Counted from the stretch's first letter, positions 18,404 through 26,835 are shown. The stretch is 64,000 bases of DNA from Alsobacter sp045348435 (GCF_045348435.1 NZ_CP157484.1:62001-126000), one strand, 5' to 3'. Numbers and translations are program-made. Notes: generated by a model from the sequence alone, not told the origin.

Positions 18404-18985
18404 GGCGCGCTTGCGTCCGGTGATCATGGCCTTCACCAGGTTCTCGCGGTGCGCCACGCTGGAGAAGATGACGCCGACGACGTGCAGGCCAATGAGCCCT
18501 AGGCTGGCGTAGACGAGCCCCTCGTGCAGGACCTCCACCCACTCCGCCCCCCAATAGGCGTCCGTCGTCATCATGATTCCGGTGACGGAGGTCCCGGCCA
18601 GCATGAACAGCAGGGCGACGACCATCGCGCCGCCGGCGGGGTTGTGGCCCCTGAAGCGTATCGCCCGACCCGCGAGGGCCGCTCGGCCATAGGCGAGAAC
18701 CGCCGCGGGGCTGCGCACGAAGTCGATGAAGCGAGCGTGCCGCGATCCGATGATCCCCCAAACAATGCGAAGCCCCACAAGGCCGGCGATGCCGTAGCCT
18801 GCGGCCACGTGGACCCGCTCGATCTCATCGCCGGTGGCGAAAGCCAGCGCGAACAAGCCGACCAGGCTCCAGTGGAAGATCCGGACGAAAGGGTCCCAGA
18901 CGCGGACCTGCCTCGTCCCGGCATCCGCCGGCGGCGTCGCGCCGCCGGCCTTGTCCGTTTCCGTCATGACGGCCATCGCGGTCAT
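18398..18985 (-). CDS. Cytochrome b561-domain membrane protein
   Basis: About 195 residues. After a soluble leader, RVWDPFVRIFHWSLVGLFAL begins the cytochrome b561/Ni-hydrogenase b-type fold: four membrane helices with heme-ligand histidines in FHWS, ERVHVAAGYG, VLHEGL and GLHVVGV. It probably reduces a periplasmic or membrane acceptor using quinol. The start is the ATG at 18985, which overlaps the stop of the PepSY gene upstream (ATGA); ATGs at 18976 and 18967 are also in frame. PepSY plus b561 pairs like this are common next to OmpR-type two-component systems. Confidence 0.88.
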   Translation of the reverse strand: MTAMAVMTETDKAGGATPPADAGTRQVRVWDPFVRIFHWSLVGLFALAFATGDEIERVHVAAGYGIAGLVGLRIVWGIIGSRHARFIDFVRSPAAVLAYGRAALAGRAIRFRGHNPAGGAMVVALLFMLAGTSVTGIMMTTDAYWGAEWVEVLHEGLVYASLGLIGLHVVGVIFSSVAHRENLVKAMITGRKRAL

Positions 18986-19260
18986 TCCTGGGCCACGATG
19001 GCGCCCGAGGTCGGGTCGAGGAACAGCTCGACCCGCGCGCCCTTGGCGTCGAGCACGTAAACTTCGCCACAAGCGGCCTTGAGCTTCGCCTTCTGAACCT
19101 TGTAGCCTTGGTCCTGCGCCTTGGCCTTGAGCGCCTCCAGGCTGAGCCACTGGCTTTCCGGCGCGGCCGTGCAGGGCCGTCCGAGGCTGCTGGCCTGCGC
19201 GGCGGGGATGAACGCGACGGCTGCGGCGAGGACGCCGGCGAGCGGGATGATCTTGCGCAT
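18982..19260 (-). CDS. Periplasmic PepSY domain protein
   Basis: About 92 residues: a signal peptide (KIIPLAGVLAAAVAFIPAAQA), then a conserved Cys pair (GRPCTAAPES and KAACGEVYVLD) around a PepSY unit (LSLEALKAKAQDQGYKVQK, ARVELFLDPTSGAIVAQE). It is translationally coupled to the cytochrome b561 gene by a 4-base overlap. It is the third PepSY protein of this module and differs from the other two by the probable disulfide. A role as a partner of the cytochrome or the kinase is likely, but unproven. Confidence 0.8.
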   Translation of the reverse strand: MRKIIPLAGVLAAAVAFIPAAQASSLGRPCTAAPESQWLSLEALKAKAQDQGYKVQKAKLKAACGEVYVLDAKGARVELFLDPTSGAIVAQE

Positions 19261-19530
19261 GTCTGCCTCTCTTCAGTTCGGACTCCCGCGAGCTGCGGCG
19301 CCGACGAGAGGCAGACTGGCGGAGGGCGCCTGTCGGCGGGCTGATGGACCATGTCAGCGCATTGTCAGCTGCGGCGGCTGGCTGGTTTCTGCCGCCGCCA
19401 GCAGCCGGCAGTCGGTTTGCCGTCGCCAGCTTGGAATGGGCTCGGCTTAGCCGGGCTGTTGTGTATTGCGCCGGGCGGCTCGGGCGTCGCATCCTCACGG
19501 CGGGGGCGCTGGACGCGAATGGAGCAGGAC

Positions 19531-19893
19531 ATGGCCGACGGTCTCTATCCCGAGGCGAGCGGGGAACTGGCCAAGCTTCGCAAGGAGCTTGGCCCCGAGC
19601 AGGACGCCGCCTTCAAGGCCTTCGGCAAGGCCGTGTTCGCCCCCGGCGCGCTGGATGCGAAAACCAAGCAGCTGATCGCCGTCGCCGTGGCCCATGCGAC
19701 GCAGTGCCCATACTGCATCCGAGGCCATACGAAGGCGGCGCTCAAGGCCGGCGCCACCGGGGCCGAGATCATGGAGGCTGTCTGGGTCACGGCCGAGATG
19801 CGGGCTGGCGCTGCCTTCGCTCACTCCCTGCTCGCCCTCGACGAGATCGCCAAGACGGCGCCGGCCTCAGGAACCGAGGCCCAGCGACCATGA
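19531..19893 (+). CDS. Carboxymuconolactone decarboxylase/AhpD-like protein
   Basis: About 120 residues. The AhpD fold carries a CxxC-xxxH centre in ATQCPYCIRGHTKAAL, as in alkylhydroperoxidase-type members, which act on peroxides or other oxidants using thiols. GGAGCAGG lies just before the ATG at 19531; an ATG at 19519 is possible. The next gene (DUF6522-like) starts in the ATGA overlap at its stop. Together with the PepSY/cytochrome module this suggests oxidative-stress handling (inference). Confidence 0.85.
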   Translation: MADGLYPEASGELAKLRKELGPEQDAAFKAFGKAVFAPGALDAKTKQLIAVAVAHATQCPYCIRGHTKAALKAGATGAEIMEAVWVTAEMRAGAAFAHSLLALDEIAKTAPASGTEAQRP

Positions 19894-20159
19894 CCGTGAA
19901 GCTAGGCCAAGATGAAGTCGAGCTGCCAATGAGCGTCTTGGCCGAGCTTCTGGACATGCCCCTGGAAGATGTCGCCGCCCAGATGCGCGCCGGCTCCATC
20001 ACCGGCGTGGTTGAGCGGGGCGAAGGCGCGGATGCGGGGCGCACGCGCTTGACGTTCTTCCGGGGCTCGCAGAGGGCGAGGCTGGTCATCACCTCGGCCG
20101 GCGAGGTGGTCCAGAAATCGTGCGTGGACTTCGGTCCACTCGCGCGCGTCCCGCGGTGA
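19890..20159 (+). CDS. DUF6522-like small protein
   Basis: About 89 residues, cytosolic. The opening VKLGQDEVELPMSVLAELLDMP and the FFRGSQRARLVIT segment resemble the small DUF6522 family seen beside redox genes in alphaproteobacteria; I recall this family rather than prove it. It overlaps the AhpD-like gene by four bases and is followed six bases later by the cyclo-ligase gene, so the three form one operon. Function is unknown. Confidence 0.6.
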   Translation: MTVKLGQDEVELPMSVLAELLDMPLEDVAAQMRAGSITGVVERGEGADAGRTRLTFFRGSQRARLVITSAGEVVQKSCVDFGPLARVPR

Positions 20160-20165
20160 ACCGGG

Positions 20166-20765
20166 ATGCCGTCCACGCCCGAGAAGATCGCCATTCGCGA
20201 GCTCGCATTGGCAGCGCGCGGCAGGATGAGCGCCGACGACCGGCGGAGGGCCGCAGCCGACGCAGGAGCGCGGGTTCTGGATCTCCTAGGCGCCCTTCCA
20301 GGCGTGGTCGGGCTATACGTTCCGATAGGCGACGAGTTGCACCCGCGCTGGCTTGTTGAGGCGCTGGCCAGCCGCGGTCGGCAGCTGGCCCTTCCGTGCA
20401 CGCCGCGGTGGGCTGCCCCGATGGTGTTTAGGCGGTGGGCTCCCGGCGACCGGCTTGCGCGCGGCCGCATGGACGTTCCCGAACCGCCAAGAGAGGCCCT
20501 CGTGGTCGATCCCGACGTCGTAGTCGTCCCGCCGGTGGCGTTCGACAGGCGAGGCTTTCGGATCGGGTACGGCGGCGGCTTCTACGACCGGACCTTGCCG
20601 GCGATGCGCGCCCGCAAGCCGGTCGCCGCTATTGGCATCGCCTTCGCATGCCAGGCGTGCCCCAAGGTGCCGGACGAGCCGCATGACGTGCCCATGGACG
20701 CGGTGGTCACCGAAACCGAGGTGATTGAGAGGCGCACGCCCATGGCGGCCAGGGCAAACCCGTGA
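20166..20765 (+). CDS. 5-formyltetrahydrofolate cyclo-ligase family protein
   Basis: About 199 residues. Typical motifs are the N-terminal KIAIRELALAARGRMS, a central YVPIGDELHP, and the ATP/folate-site motif FDRRGFRIGYGGGFYDRTL. The enzyme converts 5-formyl-THF to 5,10-methenyl-THF using ATP. A chromosomal copy is normally present elsewhere, so this is probably an accessory paralogue. It is downstream of the AhpD-like/DUF6522 pair with a 6-base gap. Confidence 0.87.
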   Translation: MPSTPEKIAIRELALAARGRMSADDRRRAAADAGARVLDLLGALPGVVGLYVPIGDELHPRWLVEALASRGRQLALPCTPRWAAPMVFRRWAPGDRLARGRMDVPEPPREALVVDPDVVVVPPVAFDRRGFRIGYGGGFYDRTLPAMRARKPVAAIGIAFACQACPKVPDEPHDVPMDAVVTETEVIERRTPMAARANP

Positions 20766-20884
20766 TCCTCGTGACGTCGCCACGTCGGACGCCGCCTGTG
20801 TGCACCCTCGGTTGCGATGCGTCGGAACCTTTCTCCAAGCGCTCCATCCAACGTCGATGTAGGATCACACAGGACCACATCGTC

Positions 20885-21285
20885 ATGGACCCAGCAGTCC
20901 TCCCCGACCGCGACATGGCAGGATCGCCAGACGCGGAGCTGGTGCGCCGGACGCGCGCCGGCGAGGGCGGGGCCTTCGCCGCGATCATGACCCGCTACAA
21001 CCGCCGGCTCTACCGAACCGCCCGCGGCATCCTGCACGACAGCGCCGAGGCTGAGGACGCCCTGCAAGAGGCCAATGTCCGGGCCTACTGCGCGCTGGGG
21101 GACCTCCGCGGCGAACCGGCCTGGCGACCTGGCTGACCCGCATCGTGATGAACGTGGCGCTTGGACGCGTCCGGAGCCGCCACGGTACAGCGGACCTGGC
21201 GGAGCTCGACAACAGCTCCCAGCAGCCGAACGTCCTTAGTGAGCACGGCGGTCATGGCGTGTTCCATCGGACAAGGTCAAATTGA
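20885..21285 (+). pseudogene. ECF sigma factor, frameshifted and truncated
   Basis: Region 2 of an ECF sigma factor is clear: DAELVRRTRAGEGGAFAAIM, YNRRLYRTARGILHD and EAEDALQEANVRAYCALGDL. At about 21115 one base is missing, so the in-frame product ends early; the continuation (LATWLTRIVMNVALGRVRSR) is in another frame. Region 4, which binds the -35 element, is absent: after the linker the sequence becomes unrelated and stops at 21285. It cannot act as a sigma factor. Confidence 0.75.
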
Positions 21286-21368
21286 CGTACGCCCGGAAAG
21301 AGGCATTCAGCTGAGCAGCGAGGATTTAAAACGTTCCATGGCCCAAGAACCCCGAGCGTAAGGACCAG

Positions 21369-21860
21369 TCAGGCGCGACCCAGCAAGTGGAGAGGGCTCG
21401 GGCTCGCTACCTCGCGCAAGTCCCTGAGCACTTCGTCGGACAAGGACATCGTAGCTTCCAACTCGCGCAATAGCGGCTGGAGGTATTCAGTCCCTCGCAG
21501 TTCGCCGTCAGCAAACGATCTGACATCCTCGGCCAAGGCGCCCATTCGGGTATAGAAGAAGGCGATCTTCCTTGGCAGCGGCGCAGCTAACCTGTCCAGC
21601 CGCCCAGCTTCTGCTTCGAAAACCGGGTACGGACGGGGAGGCAGACAGGTCAAGGAAACCTGAAGGTGATCCGTTGCTCTCCTGAGCTGCTCGACGACAT
21701 CACGGCACTCTATCTCGCGAACGATGGCCGCGATTTCGCCTACCAGCGCCGATGCCAAGGCTGTTCGATGTCGTCGAAGCTGAAACTTGGTGACCGCCAA
21801 CGCGCTCAGCAGAGCGATTGCTGCACCAATCACGACACCGGTTGCGAACGCGACAGCCAT
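21369..21860 (-). CDS. Membrane-anchored protein of unknown function
   Basis: About 163 residues. One N-terminal membrane helix (VAFATGVVIGAAIALLSALAV) is followed by a basic KFQLRRHRTALAS segment and a long helical cytoplasmic domain. No known family was recognised; the topology resembles small membrane-tethered helical proteins found as single genes in proteobacterial islands. The region from 21861 to 22303 contains only very short frames and no gene I can support. Confidence 0.55.
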   Translation of the reverse strand: MAVAFATGVVIGAAIALLSALAVTKFQLRRHRTALASALVGEIAAIVREIECRDVVEQLRRATDHLQVSLTCLPPRPYPVFEAEAGRLDRLAAPLPRKIAFFYTRMGALAEDVRSFADGELRGTEYLQPLLRELEATMSLSDEVLRDLREVASPSPLHLLGRA

Positions 21861-22303
21861 GGGCTCTTCCTCGCGAACGAGAGCAGAGTACCACGATCAA
21901 CAGGACATGGTCGATGGAACCACTGTCCATCTTAGAGGATTTCGTCGTTGAACTCGCGGACATCCAGGAGAGGATCGGAGCATTTTTCCCATCCTCGACG
22001 CGATGATGGGTAGCGGCTTTGTCGCGCTGGAGAAGGTTCAAGTCCTTCAATACGGACCGAATAGTGGACCGGCCCAAACCTGAGACCATCCAAATTTCCT
22101 TCCCGTGGCATCGGGGCAGGTTCACAAACGAAGAGGGAGCCTGACTGGATGGCCACCAAGCTGGACCTCTCTCCCGCGAAGTCCGCGGCCATAGCCCGCC
22201 AAGACTAGGGATCGAGTGTCGAGGGCGCGACGTTGGGCCCTCAGGCAGCAAAGGACGGAGGCGCCAGGGCCAGATCCGCCGGCTGCTGACGGGGTTGTCC
22301 AAT

Positions 22304-22513
22304 ATGAGAGATCGGTCGCATCCAGATCGGCCCCAGCCTATCGGACCGGGTGACCGGGTCCGTCTTCGTTCCAGCAGGGAACTGCCGCAAGAGATCTGCG
22401 CTGGTCGCTACGTCACTCAACGAGGCGTGGTGATCGACCAGCCGGGACAGGACCGATTGGTGAGTTTCGACGACATCGAGACTGTCCTAAAATCTACGTC
22501 CCAGAAACACTGA
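22304..22513 (+). CDS. Small unknown protein
   Basis: About 69 residues from the ATG at 22304 (a TTG at 22295 is also in frame). The core GPGDRVRLRSSRELPQEICA and RGVVIDQPGQDRLVSFDD looks like a small SH3-like beta barrel of the type used to bind nucleic acid or protein. This is a fold impression only. There is no clear ribosome binding site. It may be real, but evidence is limited to its pattern of charged and beta-favouring residues. Confidence 0.35.
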   Translation: MRDRSHPDRPQPIGPGDRVRLRSSRELPQEICAGRYVTQRGVVIDQPGQDRLVSFDDIETVLKSTSQKH

Positions 22514-22600
22514 TCCACGTGTGCGGCTAGTCATTCTGGGCGCACTCGGCCGCTGGCCTGGTTAAGAAATTAGAGCTTTCGATTCAAACTCAAAGCATCC

Positions 22601-22629
22601 GGAACCTCGCCCCAACGTCAAACGTCGTT
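22601..22629 (+). promoter_or_regulatory. Possible EcfG-type general-stress promoter
   Basis: GGAAC (22601-22605) is followed 17 bases later by CGTC (22623-22626), part of CGTCGTT, 30 bases before the small gene at 22658. Alphaproteobacterial EcfG promoters read GGAAC, 16-17 bases, CGTT. The -10 box has one mismatch, or the spacing is 20 if CGTT at 22626 is used, so this is a weak match. Confidence 0.3.
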
Positions 22630-22657
22630 CCTTAGCAACCATGCGAGGAAAGACGAC

Positions 22658-22999
22658 ATGAGATATTATGGTATTAAGGATCACAGAGATCCTGATCATC
22701 TACCTGAATCTCCCGGGAACAGACCCACGCATCAGACCGGTCACGCGGAGGCGTTCCTTGATGTCGAACTCAGCCCCCGAGACCAGCAGGACTTGATGAC
22801 CCTGCTTCAGCTCGATCTGGTGCCTCTTAGCCCGGAGGCGGTGAGCCACACGTTCCTGGGTCTCACCATCATCGGCTGGCTGGTCGCCCCCGAGAAGCTG
22901 GCCGCCTTCTTTGGAATGGAGGAGGCCGTAGAGCGCTGGCATCGCCAATACGAGAACTCCCGAGAAGGTCGCTCTCTGCGCCGTGCCCGCTCCCACTGA
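22658..22999 (+). CDS. Small protein of unknown function
   Basis: About 113 residues. GAGGAAAG lies eight bases before the ATG. The sequence opens MRYYGIKDHRDPDHLPES, has an acidic region with LSPRDQQDLMTLLQLDLV, a moderately hydrophobic helix (FLGLTIIGWLVAPEKLAAFF) and a basic tail. No family was recognised. A possible stress promoter is upstream and an isolated terminator hairpin lies 310 bases downstream. The local composition looks less GC-rich than the neighbouring backbone. Confidence 0.5.
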   Translation: MRYYGIKDHRDPDHLPESPGNRPTHQTGHAEAFLDVELSPRDQQDLMTLLQLDLVPLSPEAVSHTFLGLTIIGWLVAPEKLAAFFGMEEAVERWHRQYENSREGRSLRRARSH

Positions 23000-23307
23000 T
23001 GCTGTCCACTGTCGAGGCTCCCCACAGCCGTCCAAGCTCCATAGCCCAGCCGAGATAGACACCATGCCGACCGCCGGGTTTGCGGATCGGGTGTATGCTG
23101 ACCCGACAGATGGATCGGCAGTCCGGCTCCCATCCCATCGGCGCTCGGCGTAGCCAGCGTCCTCGCATAGGCGATCCGGGATAGACCGGCGGTACGTCCA
23201 TCTGGTGAAAGCCTCTCTTGAAGATTGGGGGCGAGCAATGGCTCAGGAGACTGTGTGCAAGACGCCCGGATAATCCGGATCCCTCTGCAGAGCCCTAGCC
23301 CTTCGGG

Positions 23308-23336
23308 AGCCCGCCCTCCCGGTGGGCTTTTTGTTT
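23308..23336 (+). terminator. Intrinsic terminator
   Basis: AGCCCGCC-CTCCC-GGTGGGCT (23308-23328) forms an 8-base stem with one G-T pair, followed by TTTTTGTTT. It is the usual form of a rho-independent terminator on the plus strand. The nearest plus-strand gene ends 310 bases upstream, so it may end a long 3' region or a small RNA. Confidence 0.75.
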
Positions 23337-23490
23337 GGCCGCAGGCACACATGCATCCGGGTTGTGATGGCATCAGAGCAGCCCGGGCGAGCCCTACTCG
23401 GTGGCTACCAGCGCCCATGTGCCAAGAAGCAGCAGACACATGATGCAAGCCGACCAGACAGCGATTTCGGCCATATGTCCGGGTATGGAT

Positions 23491-23706
23491 TCACGCATTT
23501 TCCTGGGTCCACGAAGGCCCTCGGTGCGTCTTGCTGCTCGTGTGCTTGATCGAACCACCGCATTCTGAGCACCAATAGGAGGTCTCCCGCCAACGCCAAA
23601 AGCCCGCGCCAAAACCTTTGGAGCGGATCTCAGCAAGGCTTGAATGAGCAGGAGCCGCTTGTTTGAGCTTGAGCTGGCAATGGCAGGCGTCACAGAGCTG
23701 CTGCAT
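23491..23706 (-). CDS. Small Cys-rich protein, possible zinc ribbon
   Basis: About 71 residues from the ATG at 23706, which has GGAGGCGAGG just upstream. Two cysteine pairs, CDACHC near the N-terminus and CSECGG near residue 50, are spaced as in a zinc ribbon, with a tryptophan/aromatic-rich middle (GFWRWRETSYWC). No family was recognised; the ribbon suggests a DNA-, RNA- or protein-binding role. The frame continues upstream without another good start. Confidence 0.45.
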   Translation of the reverse strand: MQQLCDACHCQLKLKQAAPAHSSLAEIRSKGFGAGFWRWRETSYWCSECGGSIKHTSSKTHRGPSWTQENA

Positions 23707-23834
23707 GGCCTCGCCTCCGTTCAGACCACAGGCACACCTTTCTGAGAGGCACGCAAGCCACTCTGCGTGCGTGGCGACGCGGAAGCTAGGCATGGCGTGG
23801 ATGGTCCAGCCAGGGTGGCGGGAAGCCGCGCGTC

Positions 23835-24149
23835 ATGGTTTCTTGGAGAAAACGAGGGAACGTATTCGTGTCGTCGCTATCAGAACAGGTTCTCAGGATC
23901 CTCAGTGATGTGTGGAACCCGCTGGAGCTTCTTTCCCATGAAGCCAAGGCGCACTACCTCACCCCCGCGAACAGAATCACGAACGTGATCAACAACGGGC
24001 AGAATGAAGCTTCGATCAACATGATGACGTATCGGTTCGAACGTGAGCACGGGTTCAGTGGCGCTGTTTCCGCGCGCAACAGCGCGGTCCGTCTCCTTCT
24101 CGCCCTCAAGCCGGAGAGCGAGCCGCCTGGGCCGCCGGACGACGCATAG
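23835..24149 (+). CDS. Small unknown protein
   Basis: About 104 residues from ATG 23835. The middle (EQVLRILSDVWNPLELLSHE, then NRITNVINNGQNEASINMM) has natural-looking composition rich in Asn and Ile, unlike the Arg/Pro/Ala-rich spurious frames of this GC-rich DNA, which is the main reason for accepting it. No family and no strong ribosome binding site. The 240 bases after it hold nothing recognisable. Confidence 0.4.
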   Translation: MVSWRKRGNVFVSSLSEQVLRILSDVWNPLELLSHEAKAHYLTPANRITNVINNGQNEASINMMTYRFEREHGFSGAVSARNSAVRLLLALKPESEPPGPPDDA

Positions 24150-24394
24150 GCGAACTCGCCCCGGCCAAGCTGCCCGTTCAGATCGATTATGCTCACGCGC
24201 TCGCTGCGGGACGGCGTGGCTATGCCTGTCGGGCGCTTCTAGTCACATCTAGCCCTGGCTGTCGCGGGCTGGGGAGGTCCTGTGACGCCCGCTCGCCCGT
24301 CGGAACGACAGGTGCGTGATCACACCAAAACGACACGCGCGGAGACAATGTCGCCGGCCCAATCCGTCATCGTGTCGGACTACCTTGGCTCAGA

Positions 24395-24688
24395 TCATTG
24401 GTGCGTCCGGCGCGACTGCTGGAGGCGCGGCTTCGGCCAGCCGGCCATCGGGCCCGTCGACCGAGAGGGCAGCGGCGGACGCGTCTGTACCAGCATCCGC
24501 GCCCTCTCGGTCAGCCGGTATACGATGATGCCCTCAGGGCCGTGCTCCACGCCGTCGACGGCAATCAGGTCGTTAGCCAGAAGCATCATAACGTCAGGGT
24601 CCACCAAGGCGGGGCGCACCAGGCGCAGTTCGATGCTTCCGTCCTCTTGGGCCTGGGCGGCCACGCGTCTTAGGCAGCTTAGCAGCAT
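24395..24688 (-). CDS. Small unknown protein
   Basis: About 97 residues from ATG 24688. The segment ELRLVRPALVDPDVMMLLANDLIAVDG followed by EGIIVYRLTERARML looks like a real alpha/beta fold, ending in a basic tail. GGAAAG directly precedes the ATG, which is close for a ribosome site. No family was recognised. It is convergent with the small gene at 23835 and lies downstream of the aquaporin relic. Confidence 0.35.
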   Translation of the reverse strand: MLLSCLRRVAAQAQEDGSIELRLVRPALVDPDVMMLLANDLIAVDGVEHGPEGIIVYRLTERARMLVQTRPPLPSRSTGPMAGWPKPRLQQSRRTHQ

Positions 24689-24861
24689 CTTTCCATCCCA
24701 TTATTGTGGTTTTTCGCTCGCGCGATTTACATACCACGAGCGAACCCACTGGGTCGCGTGCCATGGGATCCGGATCTTCCCTTAATCCGGTCGGCCTGCC
24801 TTGCGCCTGGGAAAGACGGTGTTGGGGCCCAACAGACCCAGCGCGTCCTCTAGTCGCCCTC

Positions 24862-25605
24862 TCAGGGCCGGATCGCGTCGAGCGGCTTGCCGAGATCGCC
24901 CGTCACCAGCGCGGCGGGCTCCTCGCTCAGCCACCGGTACAGGACGCCCCCGATCGCGCCGCCGACAAGCGGAGCCAGCCAGAACAGCCAGAGCTGCGCC
25001 AACGCCTAGCCGCCGACGATCAGCGCCGGCCCGGTGCTGCGGGCCGGGTTGACCGAGGTGTTGGTCACCGGGATGCCCACGAGGTGGACCAGGGTCAGCG
25101 CCAGGCCGATGGCGATCGGCGCGAAGCCGACCGGGGCCTTGCCGTGGGTCGAGCCCATGATGACGAACAGGAACATCATGGTGAGCACGACCTCGGCCAG
25201 GAGGCCGGATGCGAGGGTGTACTGGCCTGGCGAGTGCTCGCCGTAGCCGTTGGCCGCGAAGCCCTTGGCGATGCCGAAGCCGGGCGCGCCGGAGGCGATG
25301 CCGGAGAGGACGCCCGCGGCGACTACGGCTCCAACCACCTGCGACACGACGCAGGGCAGAATGTCTTTGGCCGGGAAACGCCCGCCGGCCCACAGGCCGA
25401 TCGTGACGGCCGGGTTCAGGTGGCACCCCGAGACGTGGCCGATGGCGTAGGCCATGGTGAGGACGGTCAGGCCGAAGGCCAGCGCGACGCCGAGCAGGCG
25501 GATGCCGACCTGCGGGAAGGCCGCCGAGATCACGGCGCTGCCGCAGCCGGCGAAGGTCAACCAGAACGTGCCTATGGCCTCGGCGCTGCACTTGCGGAAA
25601 TCCAT
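24862..25605 (-). pseudogene. aqpZ: Aquaporin Z interrupted by an amber codon
   Basis: The frame of 247 codons encodes an AqpZ-type water channel: MDFRKCSAEAIGTFWLTFAG, first NPA box in CHLNPAVTIGLW, second in TSVNPARSTGPALIVGG. At 25006-25008 a TAG replaces the Trp codon expected after VGG, yet the frame continues intact with ALAQLWLFWLAPLVGGAIGG, the sixth membrane helix, to a TGA at 24862. GAGGAGG precedes the ATG at 25605. The short product would lack helix 6, so it is probably non-functional unless the codon is read through or is a sequencing error. Confidence 0.85.
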
Positions 25606-25899
25606 GCCCACCTCCTCGTCTTGGAAGAAGCCCGGCAGGGCGCCCGAACACGGCCGTGCGGCCTGCGGAGCGATGCAAAGGAACGCGAGAGGCGCGGAGA
25701 AACGGCGCCTGCGCCTGACGCATGTCGGGACGAAGATTAGCACGTGCGGCTCCCGGCGTGAGCCGCGGCCGCCTCCTCCTTCCGGCCCTGTTGATCGAGA
25801 CCACGCCAAGGCCGATCATGAGCGACCGCCCACAGCATTGCTGGGTCTGGGTTAAGCGACAACTCCAGGGAGGTCCCGACGAGCGTCGTCGGGTCGATC

Positions 25900-26325
25900 A
25901 TGCGCAAAATTTTCGGCGGAACCGCGCAGGCGCTACCTGCGGCGGCCCAGCAGGCCGGAGCCGCCGCCGTGCAGCCAGGGGCGCCGGCGTCGGCTTCTTC
26001 AGCCGCCGCCTCGGCGCAGCAGCCAGCCGCGCCCACGGCGCAGGCGGCCGCGGCGTCCTCGGCCGGCCCGGTCGACGTGGCGGCGATCCTCGACGGCCAC
26101 GTCGCGAAAGCCGGCCAGAAGCTCGACTGGCGCCACTCCATCGTCGACCTGATGAAGGCGCTCGGGCTCGACAGCAGCCTGGCCGCCCGCAAGGAGCTCG
26201 CACAGGAGCTCCACTACAGCGGCGACGCGAACGACAGCGCGGCGATGAACACCTGGCTCCACAAGCAGGTGATGCAGAAGCTCGCAGCCAACGGGGGCAA
26301 GGTGCCGGACGAACTCAAGGCCTGA
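25900..26325 (+). CDS. DUF3597 family protein
   Basis: About 141 residues. The first 55 residues are an Ala/Pro/Gln-rich linker. The C-terminal 80 match the DUF3597 pattern: VDVAAILDGHVAKAGQKLDW, SIVDLMKALGLDSSLAARKE, and NDSAAMNTWLHKQVMQKLA. The family is a small helical domain of unknown function, common in bacteria with stress genes; it resembles LysM-linked domains in some proteins. It is 65 bases from the divergent-side mscL end and may be co-regulated with the channel genes. Confidence 0.85.
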   Translation: MRKIFGGTAQALPAAAQQAGAAAVQPGAPASASSAAASAQQPAAPTAQAAAASSAGPVDVAAILDGHVAKAGQKLDWRHSIVDLMKALGLDSSLAARKELAQELHYSGDANDSAAMNTWLHKQVMQKLAANGGKVPDELKA

Positions 26326-26382
26326 CGCAGCCCAGCGGGGGGCCGTCCCCGGTTCGGCGACGCTTCGGCTCGCTCGGGCGCG

Positions 26383-26835
26383 CTATCGCGCCGCGCCGCC
26401 CATGTGGGCGTTGAGCGCGGCCATCTGGTCGCGAATCTCTGCCAGCAGCTTCACGTCGGCCGGGATCTCGGGCGCCTGGGGCACGTCGGCCTTGGCGTCC
26501 TGGGCGCGAAGCAGGCGGTTCATGGCGCGGATCACGAGGAACAGCACGAAGGCCACGATCAGGAAGTTCAGCAGCACCGTGAGGAACTGCCCATAGCCCA
26601 GCACGGCGCCCTGCTTCTTGGCGTCGGCGTAGCTCAGCCCCGCCTGCACCTTCGAGGACAGCGGGATGTAGTAGTTGGAGAAGTCGAGGCCGCCGGTGAT
26701 CGACCCGATGATCGGCATGATGATGTCTGCGACCAGCGAGGCGACGATCGCTCCGAAAGCCACCCCGATGACCACGCCGATCGCAAGGTCGACGACGTTC
26801 CCCCGAAGGGCGAATTTCTTAAATTCTTCAATCAT
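26383..26835 (-). CDS. mscL: Large-conductance mechanosensitive channel MscL
   Basis: About 150 residues. The start MIEEFKKFALRGNVVDLAIG is the family signature, with the first membrane helix lining the pore (VVIGVAFGAIVASLVADIIM), a periplasmic loop, the second helix (FLTVLLNFLIVAFVLFLVIR) and the C-terminal helical bundle (VKLLAEIRDQMAALNA). It opens at high membrane tension to release solutes during sudden osmotic downshift. It sits near the aquaporin relic, consistent with an osmotic-stress section of the island. The 500 bases upstream (26836-27336) show no gene. Confidence 0.95.
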   Translation of the reverse strand: MIEEFKKFALRGNVVDLAIGVVIGVAFGAIVASLVADIIMPIIGSITGGLDFSNYYIPLSSKVQAGLSYADAKKQGAVLGYGQFLTVLLNFLIVAFVLFLVIRAMNRLLRAQDAKADVPQAPEIPADVKLLAEIRDQMAALNAHMGGAAR

